Source: a bacterium (GTDB lineage: Bacteria > Auribacterota > UBA3054). From it: DNA of 64,000 nucleotides. Below, one piece after another: positions 17,423 to 26,427 of the stretch. The stretch spans positions 478,088 to 542,087 of the forward strand of contig JAFYXV010000002.1 in NCBI GenBank assembly GCA_017557885.1, read 5' to 3'. The position numbers were made by a program, and so were the translations under genes. Each line of letters opens with the position of its first letter. The stretch's first letter is position 1. Under the pieces are notes generated by a model. The model searched no databases and was not told the DNA's origin. It saw only the letters and a program-made list of their open reading frames with translations.

Positions 17423-19457
17423 GCTGATCTTCCTTCTTTTCCTCTGCTGCGCCATGCTGGGCTGCCGCAAGAGCGGCCGCTCGGATGTCTCGGATCTGGG
17501 AAACGAGCGCTTTTCTCCGGAAAAATGCCGGGAAGCGTTCCTGCTTTCCTCCAACGTGCTCTCCCGCTATCCGCTTTTGATCCGCACCAAAGCCGGCGAG
17601 GAGATCGAGCTTCCCTGCGAATGGCCTGTTCCGGTTTACAAAGAAGAGATCGGGCGCCTGGAGATCTCGCAGCTTGAAGACGGCTCCGCGGAGACCTCCG
17701 CCGTCCGGCTGGCTTCCTCTCCCACCAATCTTTTCTTCCTTTCCCGCCAGCTCGCCCCAAAATGCCCTGAGCTTCCCCTGCCCTTTGACAGCGACGAAGC
17801 TTCCGCTCCCCTTTGGGAAGCGCTTCTGGCCTGCTGGAAAGGGCTCGGCGCCACCAACGTCTTCATATCCGAGGCTCTGGCCAGGATCATGCTGGCCGCT
17901 CCCCAGAGGACCGCGCTGCTCTGCATTCCCTACGACGATTTCCGCGGCGCTTTCCTGGCGGAGAGAAGCATCAGAGCCCCCAGGGCTTCCGATCTGGCAT
18001 CCCTCTGGGCCAGGACTTATTTTTACTTAAGGACCGCCGCGAAGGAGAAACGCTTCGAGGACGTCAAAAGGATCGCCCTGGATTCCCTGGATATAGAGGG
18101 AAAGAGCCCGGAATGGCACGCCATCATGGGCGAATATCTGAGAGTGTGCGATCCCACCAGGATAAAGGACATCGAAGAGCACTACGCCAAAGCCATGAGC
18201 CTTTACGCCCGGAAATCGAAAGGGCTGCCCTTCTACCGCATCTGGGTGGAGAAGACCGGCCTGGAGGCTTTCCTCTTCGACAGCGAGACCGTCATCTCCC
18301 ATTACTACACGATCCTGGAATCCCTGAAGGAAAACGAAGCCAAGGGCGCCGTCACTCCGGAGTTCGCCTCCGCCATCCGGGAGCAGACCTACACCAGCAT
18401 CGCCAAGCTTCTCCTGCGCTACGATCAGAACGCCAACGCCTCCCAGTGGGCCGCCCGCCTGCTCGCCCCTGAATTTTCCAAAGAAGCCAAGCTGCAGGGA
18501 ATGGCTCTCGTCTTCCAGGCGGCGGAAAAGAACGGCCAGATCTTCGACGCCATCGGGGAATACGACTCCATCATCCAAAACGCCTCCTCCCCGGAGGAGA
18601 AAAATTTCTGGCGTCTGGAAAAAGGCGTGGCCCTCATCAAGTTCGACCTGCCGGAGGAGGCCAGCGCCCTCTACGCCGAGATCATGAAGGACGATCCCGG
18701 CCTGGAGAACAGGCAGTTCGCCCTGAACGCCGAGAGCCAGGACGCCCGCTTCATGCACCTCTATTACTACGTCCTGCGGGTGGAAAAGGACGACATGCGC
18801 GACATGGCGCTCTCCAACCTGAGGAAACGCGGCATCCTGAACAGAGCCGATTCTTCCTATTACCTCTCCCAGGCCGCCCAGCTGCAGGTCTGCATGCAGA
18901 GGCTCAAGGAGGCTTACAACATCTACGAGACCATTTACAAGGAAGACAATCACGCCCTTTTGGAATACATTTATCTCCTTTACCGCAACAGCCATTACGA
19001 CCAGTGCGTCAAGCTTTTGAGAACGCTTCCCTACCACAAGAACAGCGATATTGCCAAAGACTGGCGCTTCTCGATCCTCAGGCTGTTCCGCGCCAGGAGG
19101 GTCAAGCCCGTCATCGAAAAAGTCGTCAACGATTTTTCCACCCACACCAACGATCTGACCAGAGCCCGCTATCTGAACGGGCTGGGCAACATCTACCAGA
19201 GCTATCGCCAGAGCGACAAAGCCGCCGCTTATTACGCGGAAGGCATCGAGGCCGATCCCAAAAACATCGACAATTACCTCGACCTGGGCTTCCTCTACTG
19301 CATGTCCTCCAACAAAGCCAAAGCCGCCGAGATGCTGGACAGGATCCTGAGTCTTCCCCTGACTCCGGATCAAAAAAGGACCATGCTCTACGACTGGCGC
19401 GCCATCGAGCTTTATTACACCGCCGATCGGGAAATGCCGGAGGAGGATTATGAGTAG
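17415..19457 (+). CDS. TPR-rich lipoprotein, EPS locus
   Basis: A 680-residue protein with a signal peptide and lipobox (AMLGC, Cys17). From about residue 195 onward it is almost entirely helical hairpins of TPR type; the clearest are ARYLNGLGNIYQSYRQSDKAAA YYAEGIEADP and NIDNYLDLGFLYCMSSNKAKAA with the canonical Gly/Ala/Tyr and Pro positions. Lipid-anchored TPR proteins in polysaccharide loci often act as scaffolds (AlgK and PelB are known examples); the same role here is an inference. It overlaps both neighbours by 8 bp. Confidence 0.75.
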   Translation: MPRLIFLLFLCCAMLGCRKSGRSDVSDLGNERFSPEKCREAFLLSSNVLSRYPLLIRTKAGEEIELPCEWPVPVYKEEIGRLEISQLEDGSAETSAVRLASSPTNLFFLSRQLAPKCPELPLPFDSDEASAPLWEALLACWKGLGATNVFISEALARIMLAAPQRTALLCIPYDDFRGAFLAERSIRAPRASDLASLWARTYFYLRTAAKEKRFEDVKRIALDSLDIEGKSPEWHAIMGEYLRVCDPTRIKDIEEHYAKAMSLYARKSKGLPFYRIWVEKTGLEAFLFDSETVISHYYTILESLKENEAKGAVTPEFASAIREQTYTSIAKLLLRYDQNANASQWAARLLAPEFSKEAKLQGMALVFQAAEKNGQIFDAIGEYDSIIQNASSPEEKNFWRLEKGVALIKFDLPEEASALYAEIMKDDPGLENRQFALNAESQDARFMHLYYYVLRVEKDDMRDMALSNLRKRGILNRADSSYYLSQAAQLQVCMQRLKEAYNIYETIYKEDNHALLEYIYLLYRNSHYDQCVKLLRTLPYHKNSDIAKDWRFSILRLFRARRVKPVIEKVVNDFSTHTNDLTRARYLNGLGNIYQSYRQSDKAAAYYAEGIEADPKNIDNYLDLGFLYCMSSNKAKAAEMLDRILSLPLTPDQKRTMLYDWRAIELYYTADREMPEEDYE

Positions 19458-20766
19458 CAAGCCTTCCTTCTTCAGCCGGATCTTCCGGGGCTCCGGAAAA
19501 AAGATCCTGCTTGTCGCCCTGGCCGTCGCGCTTCTCTATCCCATAGCGCGCATCTACAGCGTGCCCTTCTCCTACATGCAGGAGATATTCAATTACGACA
19601 GCGACGCGAACTTGAAGACCTGGAGCGTCATGTCCCAGTTCATCCGGGAAGACGACGCCCTGGTCATCATGCAGACCGACGGCAACTACACTCTCCAGAT
19701 CTACGAAGGGCGCGGCGTTTACGCTTACCGCTACATTCCGGCGGTCAACCTGGAGACGGAGTTCGCCAGCCTCATTGAAAAATACGGCCGCGTCTGGGTC
19801 TTCATTTACAACGGCGTGCTGTCCTCGGGCTCCATCTTCATCCCGAAGCAGTACCAGGAGGTGCTCGGCGAGCAGTACCAGTCCTGCTTCACGCTGCCTT
19901 TGTTTTTCGGCGAGACAGTGTATCTGGAGAAAAACGAAAAGGCGGAGATGGCCAGGGCGCTCTTTTCCCAGCAGCTTCTGAATTACATTTCCGACATCGC
20001 CAAGGAGATCGACTACCGCGACCTGGCGGTCTTCTTCCAGAAGGCCGGGCAGTACGAAAACGCCAAGAACGTTTTGGAAAGAGCCATCTTCATTTTCCCC
20101 AACAGCGCGCTTCTGTACCGCACTCTGGCGGAATGCTACGTCAGCTCCGGCAACCTGGAAGCCTACGAAAAGATCTACCACAGCAACGTCATGGCCAACG
20201 CCCTCTCCCGGGCGACCACAGGCAAAGCCCATCTGACGGCCCTTTTCCAGAACGCCATCTTCACTTCCCGCAAAGGATTCCTGGAAAGAGCCCGCCGCCT
20301 TTATTTGAGCCTTATCGACCTTTTCGGCAACCAGCCCGATCCCTACCTGGAATCCCAGGTGCGGCGCTATTTCACCAAAGACGTGCTTTTGCCCATGGGT
20401 GACACCAACGAAGCGATCTCCCAGCTTCTGGTCGACATCAACGCCGGAGCCCAGAACATGGATTATTCCTACAACCTGCTGCTGGACATCCTGGACAACT
20501 GCGGATACTCCAACGCCGCGGTCTCCCTGGGATACGGCTATTTCAAATACAAGAACCACCAGGACGTCAAATCCGCCATGCGCTACGGGACAATGGCTGT
20601 CAAGTACGGGACCCTGGACCAGCTGAAGGAAGCCATCGGCATGATCAGCGAAAGGAACCGTTACAACCCCCTGCTCATGGAAAAACTGAGGCTGGAGAGA
20701 GATTGGTACCGGGAATGGACCAACGCCGCCCTCTCCCACGGCCTGGTGCCCTTCGGAGGCAAATAA
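19450..20766 (+). CDS. Membrane-anchored TPR-like protein, EPS locus
   Basis: A 438-residue protein with one N-terminal membrane helix (ILLVALAVALLYPIARIY, ~16-33) and no lipobox, then an alpha/beta region (~45-160) and helical repeats from ~175 (DLAVFFQKAGQYENAKNVLERAIF is a clear TPR; SALLYRTLAECYVSSGNLEAYEKIY is another). It starts inside the preceding TPR lipoprotein gene. Together they may form an inner-to-outer membrane scaffold for polymer export. No catalytic motif is seen. Confidence 0.7.
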   Translation: MSSKPSFFSRIFRGSGKKILLVALAVALLYPIARIYSVPFSYMQEIFNYDSDANLKTWSVMSQFIREDDALVIMQTDGNYTLQIYEGRGVYAYRYIPAVNLETEFASLIEKYGRVWVFIYNGVLSSGSIFIPKQYQEVLGEQYQSCFTLPLFFGETVYLEKNEKAEMARALFSQQLLNYISDIAKEIDYRDLAVFFQKAGQYENAKNVLERAIFIFPNSALLYRTLAECYVSSGNLEAYEKIYHSNVMANALSRATTGKAHLTALFQNAIFTSRKGFLERARRLYLSLIDLFGNQPDPYLESQVRRYFTKDVLLPMGDTNEAISQLLVDINAGAQNMDYSYNLLLDILDNCGYSNAAVSLGYGYFKYKNHQDVKSAMRYGTMAVKYGTLDQLKEAIGMISERNRYNPLLMEKLRLERDWYREWTNAALSHGLVPFGGK

Positions 20767-20768
20767 AA

Positions 20769-21350
20769 ATGAATCCTCTTCGCAAAATGCTCTCCCTTTG
20801 CCGCGCCGCGTCTTTGCGCCTTAAGGGCGTCAAGGTGAAGCCCGGATTGGTGACCTACGGCAGCCCCATCGTCAACCTGACGAAGGGCGGCCTCATCTCC
20901 CTCGGCGAGAACTGCGTGCTTTGCTCCAGCAGCAGGGCCAACTTCGCCGGGGTGAACCATCCCGTCATCCTTGCGCTCCTGAGGCCGGGGGCGACCCTGG
21001 AAATAGGAGACGACACCGGCATCTCCGGCGGCTCCTTCTGCGCCGCGCGAAGCGTAAAGATAGGAAAAGGCTGCCTCATAGGCGCCAACGCGCTGGTGAC
21101 GGATTGCGATTTCCACGCTCTCAAACCCGAGGGGCGCCGCCACAATTCCAATCCCGAGGACGTCGGCTGCGAGCCTGTGGTAATAGAGGACAACGTCTGG
21201 CTGGGAGCCAACGTGACGGTCCTGAAAGGCGTCAGGATCGGCCGGGACACCGTGGTGGCCGCCGGCAGCGTCGTCACCAAAAGCCTGCCGGAAGGCGTGC
21301 TGGCCGCCGGAGCGCCCGCCAAAGTAATCAGAGAATTGAAAGAGAGATAA
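20769..21350 (+). CDS. Hexapeptide-repeat acyltransferase (WbbJ/maltose-acetyltransferase type)
   Basis: A left-handed beta-helix acetyltransferase that probably O-acetylates a sugar of the polymer with acetyl-CoA. The repeats run LEIGDDTGISGG, VKIGKGCLIGANALVTD, VVIEDNVWLGANVTVLKG and VRIGRDTVVAAGSVVTK, with the catalytic His in the DCDFHAL loop. Length is 193. The start is set at ATG 20769 (MNPLRKML), 3 bp after the preceding stop; an earlier in-frame start at 20703 would overlap that gene heavily. The next gene starts immediately after the TAA with GTG. Confidence 0.88.
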   Translation: MNPLRKMLSLCRAASLRLKGVKVKPGLVTYGSPIVNLTKGGLISLGENCVLCSSSRANFAGVNHPVILALLRPGATLEIGDDTGISGGSFCAARSVKIGKGCLIGANALVTDCDFHALKPEGRRHNSNPEDVGCEPVVIEDNVWLGANVTVLKGVRIGRDTVVAAGSVVTKSLPEGVLAAGAPAKVIRELKER

Positions 21351-22640
21351 GTGAACGCTTTTCTGCCCTTAGCATTGGTAATCGGAGGAATATTGGTCCT
21401 TTGGATGATCGCCCATCATCCAAGCTGGTTCTTTTATATCCTCGTTTTCATCATGCTGGAGCCCTCCCGCTACCTCAGCCTTTCCAACGTTCCCTTCGGT
21501 CCTTTCTCCCTGAAAGGCTACGAGCTGCTGCTTCCCCTGATCTATTTCGTCGCTTTCAAATACCGCAAGCGGCCGCTGAAGGAATGCACGCCCTTTTTCC
21601 TGCCGCTCTTTTTCCTCTCCGCCTGCATATCCCTCCTGAACGGCCTGCGCCAGGGCTACGGCGTCTCCGCCTTCAACTACTTCCGACCCTACGCCTCGGT
21701 GTGGATGGCGGTGGCCGTCCCGCTGTTTTTCAAAGACACCAGGGAGACGGAACGCCTTCTGAAATTTTTCACCTTCTGGGCCACCTTCTTCATCATCGTG
21801 GAAATGGTGGCGCTGCAGACAGGCTTGGGCTACAACTTCGTCTATTCCCCCATCAGAGCCAGCTACAGTTCCCTTCTGAGCGACACCTCCTGCTCCAACA
21901 TGGCCTTTATTTTCATCTACGCCTTCGCCATGTTCGACTTCGGCATGAAGAACGCCCTGGCCTATCTGATGCTTATCGGCTTTTCCTTCGTCTGCACCAT
22001 CATCAGTTCCGCCAGGGCCGTCTGGCTCGGCATGCTGGTGTCCGTCGCGGGCTTTTTCGCCATGGGCCGCCTCCGCTCGAAACTCTACCTGACTCTTTTC
22101 AGCATCCTGGGGATCATCGCCCTGTTCTTCCTTGGCTCCCTTTACATCGCGCGCTATGACATGACGCTGGCGGAACGCCTGCCCTCGCTTTTCAGCACCG
22201 AGGAAGGCAACGCCCACTGGCGCCTGCTGGCCTGGAGCCAGACCATCGACGACATCAGGCAGCATCTCATCATTGGCTGGCCCATGGGCAACGAACCCCT
22301 CTTCTATGTGGAGAGCTCCGGCATCTTCTGCACCAACGCCGTGCACAACGAATTCCTGAAGATCACCCGCTACATGGGGCTGCCCGGGCTCTTCTTCTTC
22401 CTTTGCCTGATCTTCACTTATCTTTCCAAAAGCTTGAAATACGTTATCCGCTACCGCGGCGACGAGCAGCGAAAAATGCTGGCGCTCTTTTTGTGCGCCG
22501 TCTTCATCATGGTCACTTCCGCTTTCTCCCAGCGCATCACCTCCATCGACATCTGTCCTTTCGTCTGGAGCGTCTTCGGATTGATCTACCTGAGGAGCCT
22601 GGAAGCGGAAGAAAGAGCCAACCAGGGAGCGGCCCAATGA
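21351..22640 (+). CDS. O-antigen polymerase/ligase-like membrane protein (Wzy)
   Basis: A 429-residue polytopic protein with about eleven helices. A large loop after SARAVWLGMLVSV leads to the segment HNEFLKITRYMGLPGLFFF, the typical H-x-x-x-L...G-x-PG end of the Wzy/WaaL (PF04932) loop. Such proteins link lipid-carried repeat units or transfer chains. The start is GTG directly after the previous stop; no upstream alternative keeps the N-terminal helix. It overlaps the next gene by ATGA. A second member of the same superfamily is encoded at 23776-25926. Confidence 0.82.
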   Translation: MNAFLPLALVIGGILVLWMIAHHPSWFFYILVFIMLEPSRYLSLSNVPFGPFSLKGYELLLPLIYFVAFKYRKRPLKECTPFFLPLFFLSACISLLNGLRQGYGVSAFNYFRPYASVWMAVAVPLFFKDTRETERLLKFFTFWATFFIIVEMVALQTGLGYNFVYSPIRASYSSLLSDTSCSNMAFIFIYAFAMFDFGMKNALAYLMLIGFSFVCTIISSARAVWLGMLVSVAGFFAMGRLRSKLYLTLFSILGIIALFFLGSLYIARYDMTLAERLPSLFSTEEGNAHWRLLAWSQTIDDIRQHLIIGWPMGNEPLFYVESSGIFCTNAVHNEFLKITRYMGLPGLFFFLCLIFTYLSKSLKYVIRYRGDEQRKMLALFLCAVFIMVTSAFSQRITSIDICPFVWSVFGLIYLRSLEAEERANQGAAQ

Positions 22641-23776
22641 AAGTGATAATGCTGAACGCCAACATTTCCGGAGTGGGGACCTTCCACCGGGCCCTCTGGT
22701 TCGCCAGGATGCTGGGGGAAGAGGGGCACAGCGTGACCGTCTGCACCACCTCCCGGACTAACAAGTTTGAAAGGACCTTCATCGCGGACCGTCCGAACGT
22801 CACCGTCATCGAGGGCCCGAGGTTCGGCTTCGACCTCTATCCCGGAAAAGGCTCCAACATCGACATATTTTGGCGTCTGAAATATCTTTTGAAGGATGGT
22901 TTCGACGTTATTTACGCTTTTGAATATCATCCCAACGTCTCCTGGCCCGTCTGTCTCTGCCGGAAAAACAGGCGCCTCATTTCCGACTGGTGCGACCTTT
23001 ACGCCGGCGCCGCCAACGTTTTCAGGGGAAACAAAGCCATGCACCGCTGGGACGCCAAAAGGGAGGCCGGCATCCGCCGCAAAGCCGACCTTGTCACCGT
23101 CATCAGCGATTTTCTCGGCCGCAAGGCGGAGGAAGTGGGCGTGCCGAAGGAAAAGGTCGTCCTCATCAGGGAAGGCGTGGATACAAATTACATGCGGCCC
23201 TTCGACAAATCGGAGGCGCGACGCCGCCTGGGCCTTGCGGAAGACCGGCTTTACATAACCACGCTGCAGGACGGAGCCGCCTTCCCGCCGCTTCTTAAGA
23301 GCCTGGCCGCTCTGCGCAAGGAGAACAAAAAGATCTCAGTGCTCTTCGTGGGAAGGATGCGGGAGGACCAGCGGAAACTGGTTGAGGAAACGGGCCTGAA
23401 GGACGCCGTTTTCTGCACGGGCTTCGTCAGCGACGAGGACCTGCCCCGCTTCCTTTGCGCCGGCGACGCCGCGGCTCTGCCCATGGTGGATTCCCTGGCC
23501 AACCGCTCCCGCTTCCCTCATAAGATCGGCGACTATCTGGCCTGCGGCCTGCCCCTGGCGGTCACCAACATCGGAGAGTATCCGGAAATGCTGCGGGAAG
23601 AGGACCTGGCGGCGGTCAGCGAGCCCGGGGAAGCTTTCACCGCCGCTTTGAAGAGCCTGCTTCTGGATGAGGAAAGACGCGCCGACCTTTCCGGGCGCGC
23701 AAGGAAATGGATCGTTGAGAATCTCGACTGGCAAGTTTTAAAAAAAGACATTGTTCGCTGCGTGGAGGGTAACTGA
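22637..23776 (+). CDS. Family 4 glycosyltransferase
   Basis: A GT-B fold transferase of 379 residues that should add a sugar to the lipid-linked repeat unit in the cytoplasm. The N-domain has the glycine-containing ISGVGTFHRALWFARMLGEEG segment; the C-domain has LIREGVDTNYMRP, VLFVGRMREDQ, DLPRFLCAGDAAALPM and HKIGDYLACGLPLAVTNIGE (the E-x7-E type donor site in GT4). The start is ATG 22637, overlapping the Wzy stop by 4 bp. The donor sugar cannot be told. This is the only clear glycosyltransferase in the cluster. Confidence 0.88.
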   Translation: MKVIMLNANISGVGTFHRALWFARMLGEEGHSVTVCTTSRTNKFERTFIADRPNVTVIEGPRFGFDLYPGKGSNIDIFWRLKYLLKDGFDVIYAFEYHPNVSWPVCLCRKNRRLISDWCDLYAGAANVFRGNKAMHRWDAKREAGIRRKADLVTVISDFLGRKAEEVGVPKEKVVLIREGVDTNYMRPFDKSEARRRLGLAEDRLYITTLQDGAAFPPLLKSLAALRKENKKISVLFVGRMREDQRKLVEETGLKDAVFCTGFVSDEDLPRFLCAGDAAALPMVDSLANRSRFPHKIGDYLACGLPLAVTNIGEYPEMLREEDLAAVSEPGEAFTAALKSLLLDEERRADLSGRARKWIVENLDWQVLKKDIVRCVEGN

Positions 23777-25926
23777 TGGCTTATACGCGCAAAATTTTCA
23801 CTTACTTTTTATGCGCCCTGGGGTTTTGTCTCTCGTCCCTTTATCTTTGGTCGTACCTGAGCCAATCCCAGAATTCCCTGAGGACCGTGGTCTTCGGCCT
23901 TTTCCTGATCGTCGTGATGCTGGCCATGATCAGCTGGCGGGCCGCCGTCTTCACCTTCATCTTCTGCGTTCCCCTTTTAAACACGCTGCCTACGATTTTG
24001 GGAGTCAACAATCTCTGGCCCCCCTTCAGTTTCAACCTGCTTTATCTTTCCGGACTTTCCACGGCCTTCCTGATCTACGTCGTCACCGGACATCCGCTGA
24101 AGGCCAGGGCGCGCTACCGCCACGGCGGATTGAACTCCTCCCCTTACGACATTCTTTGGCTGCTGCTTATCCTTCTGACCGTCCTGGGCACGGTGGTGGG
24201 CGCCCTGCGTTATGAGAACGTTTTCTGCCCGGGCTTCTTCCGGAGCCTGCCTGACAAGCTGGCCGCCATCCCCTTCGCCTCCCAGACCAACAACGCCCTT
24301 TGCTACACCCGCGCCATGCAGTTCGTCTTCATGGCTCTGGCGTTTTATTTCGTCTCCTCCGCCATGCGCTCCCAAAGGGACGTTTACACTGTCCTCAAGC
24401 TGCTTTTGATCTCTTCGGTCTTCGCCTCCCTTTACGGCATCTGGCAGCATCATTCCGGCCTTTTCCTGGTGGGCATCCAGGTCTTCTTCAAGCGTATCAA
24501 CGCCACCTTCAACGGCCCCGACTCCGCCGCCACTTATTTCCTGGTCATCATGCTGCTTTCCTGTTCGGCCTTTTTCTTCGCGAAAAAGATCGTGCACTTC
24601 CTGATGATCGCCGCAGTCATGGTCCTTTCGGCCGTCTGCCTTTACTTCACCGAGACAAGGACCGCCATCTACGCCATGGTGATGGCTCTGTTCTTTACGT
24701 TCCTGCTGGCGGTCACCCGCTCCAAGCTCTTCCTCAAATCGCTGCCTCTTATCGTCTGCCTGATCGGCTTGTTCATATTCTTCGCGCCCGGCAACCGCCT
24801 GAGTCTGCCCGGCCGGTACCTTGTCCAAAACCTCAAGACGCAGCGCGCCTTCCAGGGCATGGACAAGCTGAGGATAGAGCCCCGCAAGATCGACGAATGG
24901 CTCTCCTTCCGCTCCTACCACTGGTACGCCACCCTGGAAGCCATCAAGGAGTCTCCCGTGTTCGGCCACGGTTTGGGAACGCTGGACAAGCTTTACAAGA
25001 AATACAAGACGCCCAGGGACCAGTATCAGTCCGCCTTCGCCCACAACCTCTACCTGGACTATTACTCCGAGCTTGGGCTGCCGGGCTTCCTTCTCATAAT
25101 CTCTTTCTTCACGCTCTCCATCTTCCTTGCCTGGCGCCTCTGGTCGAATATGTGCTGCGGCAAGCATATCCGAAGCCTGGCCCTGGGGCTTTTGGCCACG
25201 CAGTTTTCCATCGCCTTGGGCAACCTGTTCTCCTCCAGCCTTTACTATGTGACCGAGCTGATGTTTTTGCAGTGCATTCTGATGGCCATGCTCTCCAACA
25301 TGTTCACCTTCTATTATCCGCCCCGGGAGATATCCCTCAAAAGAGAGTTTTTCCATACCGTCAAAGCCGTCTGGGGCTCTCCCGCCTCCCGCCTGGCCTT
25401 CCTTGGCTGCGCGGCGGTGATCCTGGGGCTCTTCTTCTGGCGCTGCAGGATCTCGGCCAAACTGGGCGAGGAGCAGTACTACAGCTGCGAGCCCTACGAC
25501 AACCAGGCCCGCATCCTGGAATACGGCATAAGCCATTACGAGTATGACCAGCAGAGCAACAAGTTCGCCAGGACCGAACGCTATGTTTACCGTCCCATGA
25601 AGATGAACTCCCGCTTCCTGCAGATCTATCTCAGGGCCAGCCACCCGGACGCCAATCTTAAGCCCGTGCCCGCGACCTTCACCGTCAACGGGAAACTGGC
25701 GGGTTCCTGCGTCCTGTCCAACCGCAACTGGCGGGCCTGCGTCCTGGATCTCGGAACGGTCGTGCCGCAGCTGACCAACGACCACGCCCTGGCGAACGGC
25801 ATGATCGTCCCCATCAATTTCGGCATGATCTCCGGACGCATGTGGAATCCCCTGGATTGGAACCCCATGGAAAAAAGCATCCATTACGGCGTCGATCTGG
25901 GCACCGTCATACAGGGACTTTACTAA
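23776..25926 (+). CDS. O-antigen ligase-family protein with C-terminal extension
   Basis: A 716-residue protein. About twelve helices cover residues 1-550, with FNGPDSAATYFLVIM, ETRTAIYAMVMALFF and the ligase loop GHGLGTLDKLY...HNLYLDYYSELGLPGFLL, the Wzy_C/WaaL signature with its conserved His. The last ~170 residues form a soluble, beta-rich domain after one more helix (~545-560), which is unusual for this family. The C-terminal domain has a hydrophobic pattern like that of the 536-residue protein earlier in the cluster. Start and stop overlap or abut the neighbours. Confidence 0.85.
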   Translation: MAYTRKIFTYFLCALGFCLSSLYLWSYLSQSQNSLRTVVFGLFLIVVMLAMISWRAAVFTFIFCVPLLNTLPTILGVNNLWPPFSFNLLYLSGLSTAFLIYVVTGHPLKARARYRHGGLNSSPYDILWLLLILLTVLGTVVGALRYENVFCPGFFRSLPDKLAAIPFASQTNNALCYTRAMQFVFMALAFYFVSSAMRSQRDVYTVLKLLLISSVFASLYGIWQHHSGLFLVGIQVFFKRINATFNGPDSAATYFLVIMLLSCSAFFFAKKIVHFLMIAAVMVLSAVCLYFTETRTAIYAMVMALFFTFLLAVTRSKLFLKSLPLIVCLIGLFIFFAPGNRLSLPGRYLVQNLKTQRAFQGMDKLRIEPRKIDEWLSFRSYHWYATLEAIKESPVFGHGLGTLDKLYKKYKTPRDQYQSAFAHNLYLDYYSELGLPGFLLIISFFTLSIFLAWRLWSNMCCGKHIRSLALGLLATQFSIALGNLFSSSLYYVTELMFLQCILMAMLSNMFTFYYPPREISLKREFFHTVKAVWGSPASRLAFLGCAAVILGLFFWRCRISAKLGEEQYYSCEPYDNQARILEYGISHYEYDQQSNKFARTERYVYRPMKMNSRFLQIYLRASHPDANLKPVPATFTVNGKLAGSCVLSNRNWRACVLDLGTVVPQLTNDHALANGMIVPINFGMISGRMWNPLDWNPMEKSIHYGVDLGTVIQGLY

Positions 25927-25944
25927 AACCAACCAAGGCTTATT

Positions 25945-26427
25945 ATGATATCCACCTTAAGTAAGATCGTTGACAGGGAGACTCTCGGGAAAGAATGCGA
26001 AAAGCTGCGCGCCGAAGGCAAGACCATCGTGACCTGCAACGGCAGCTTCGACCTTTTCCACTACGGCCACCTCTGCTTTCTGGAGGAAGCCAAAAGACAG
26101 GCGGACGTCCTCATAGTGGGCCTTAATTCCGACAGCTCCATCAAGCAGTACAAAAGCCCCCTGCGGCCCATAATCTGCCAGGAGCAGCGCGCCGCGCTTC
26201 TCTCTTCCATCGCCATCGTAAGCTTCGTGCACATCTTCGACGAGACCGTGCCCATGCCCTTTCTGGAAGTCGTGAAACCCAACGTGCACGTCAACGGCTC
26301 GGAGTACGGCGAAGACTGCATCGAAGCCGCCACGGTGAAAAAATACGGCGGCCGCATCCATCTTATGCCCAAGGTGGCCGGTCTCTCCACCACCGGGCTC
26401 ATCGCCAAGATCAAAGCGCTTCCCTGA
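25945..26427 (+). CDS. Nucleotidyltransferase, HldE C-terminal (RfaE2) type
   Basis: A 160-residue cytidylyltransferase-fold enzyme. NGSFDLFHYGHLCFL (residues ~32-46, with His39 and His42 forming the H-x-x-H nucleotide site) and the SxxxTGLI-type end are those of heptose-1-phosphate adenylyltransferases (HldE C-domain). It would activate a heptose phosphate to ADP-heptose, or act on a related sugar or glycerol phosphate. It stands alone, without the kinase domain or gmhA/gmhB nearby, so the substrate is uncertain. It overlaps the next gene by 1 bp. Confidence 0.82.
   Translation: MISTLSKIVDRETLGKECEKLRAEGKTIVTCNGSFDLFHYGHLCFLEEAKRQADVLIVGLNSDSSIKQYKSPLRPIICQEQRAALLSSIAIVSFVHIFDETVPMPFLEVVKPNVHVNGSEYGEDCIEAATVKKYGGRIHLMPKVAGLSTTGLIAKIKALP

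Noticed and set aside
23977-25932. A 651-residue antisense ORF opposite the ligase-family gene
   Set aside because: Same reason: a shadow frame of a strong coding gene, with low-complexity Glu/Gln/Gly content and no domain.
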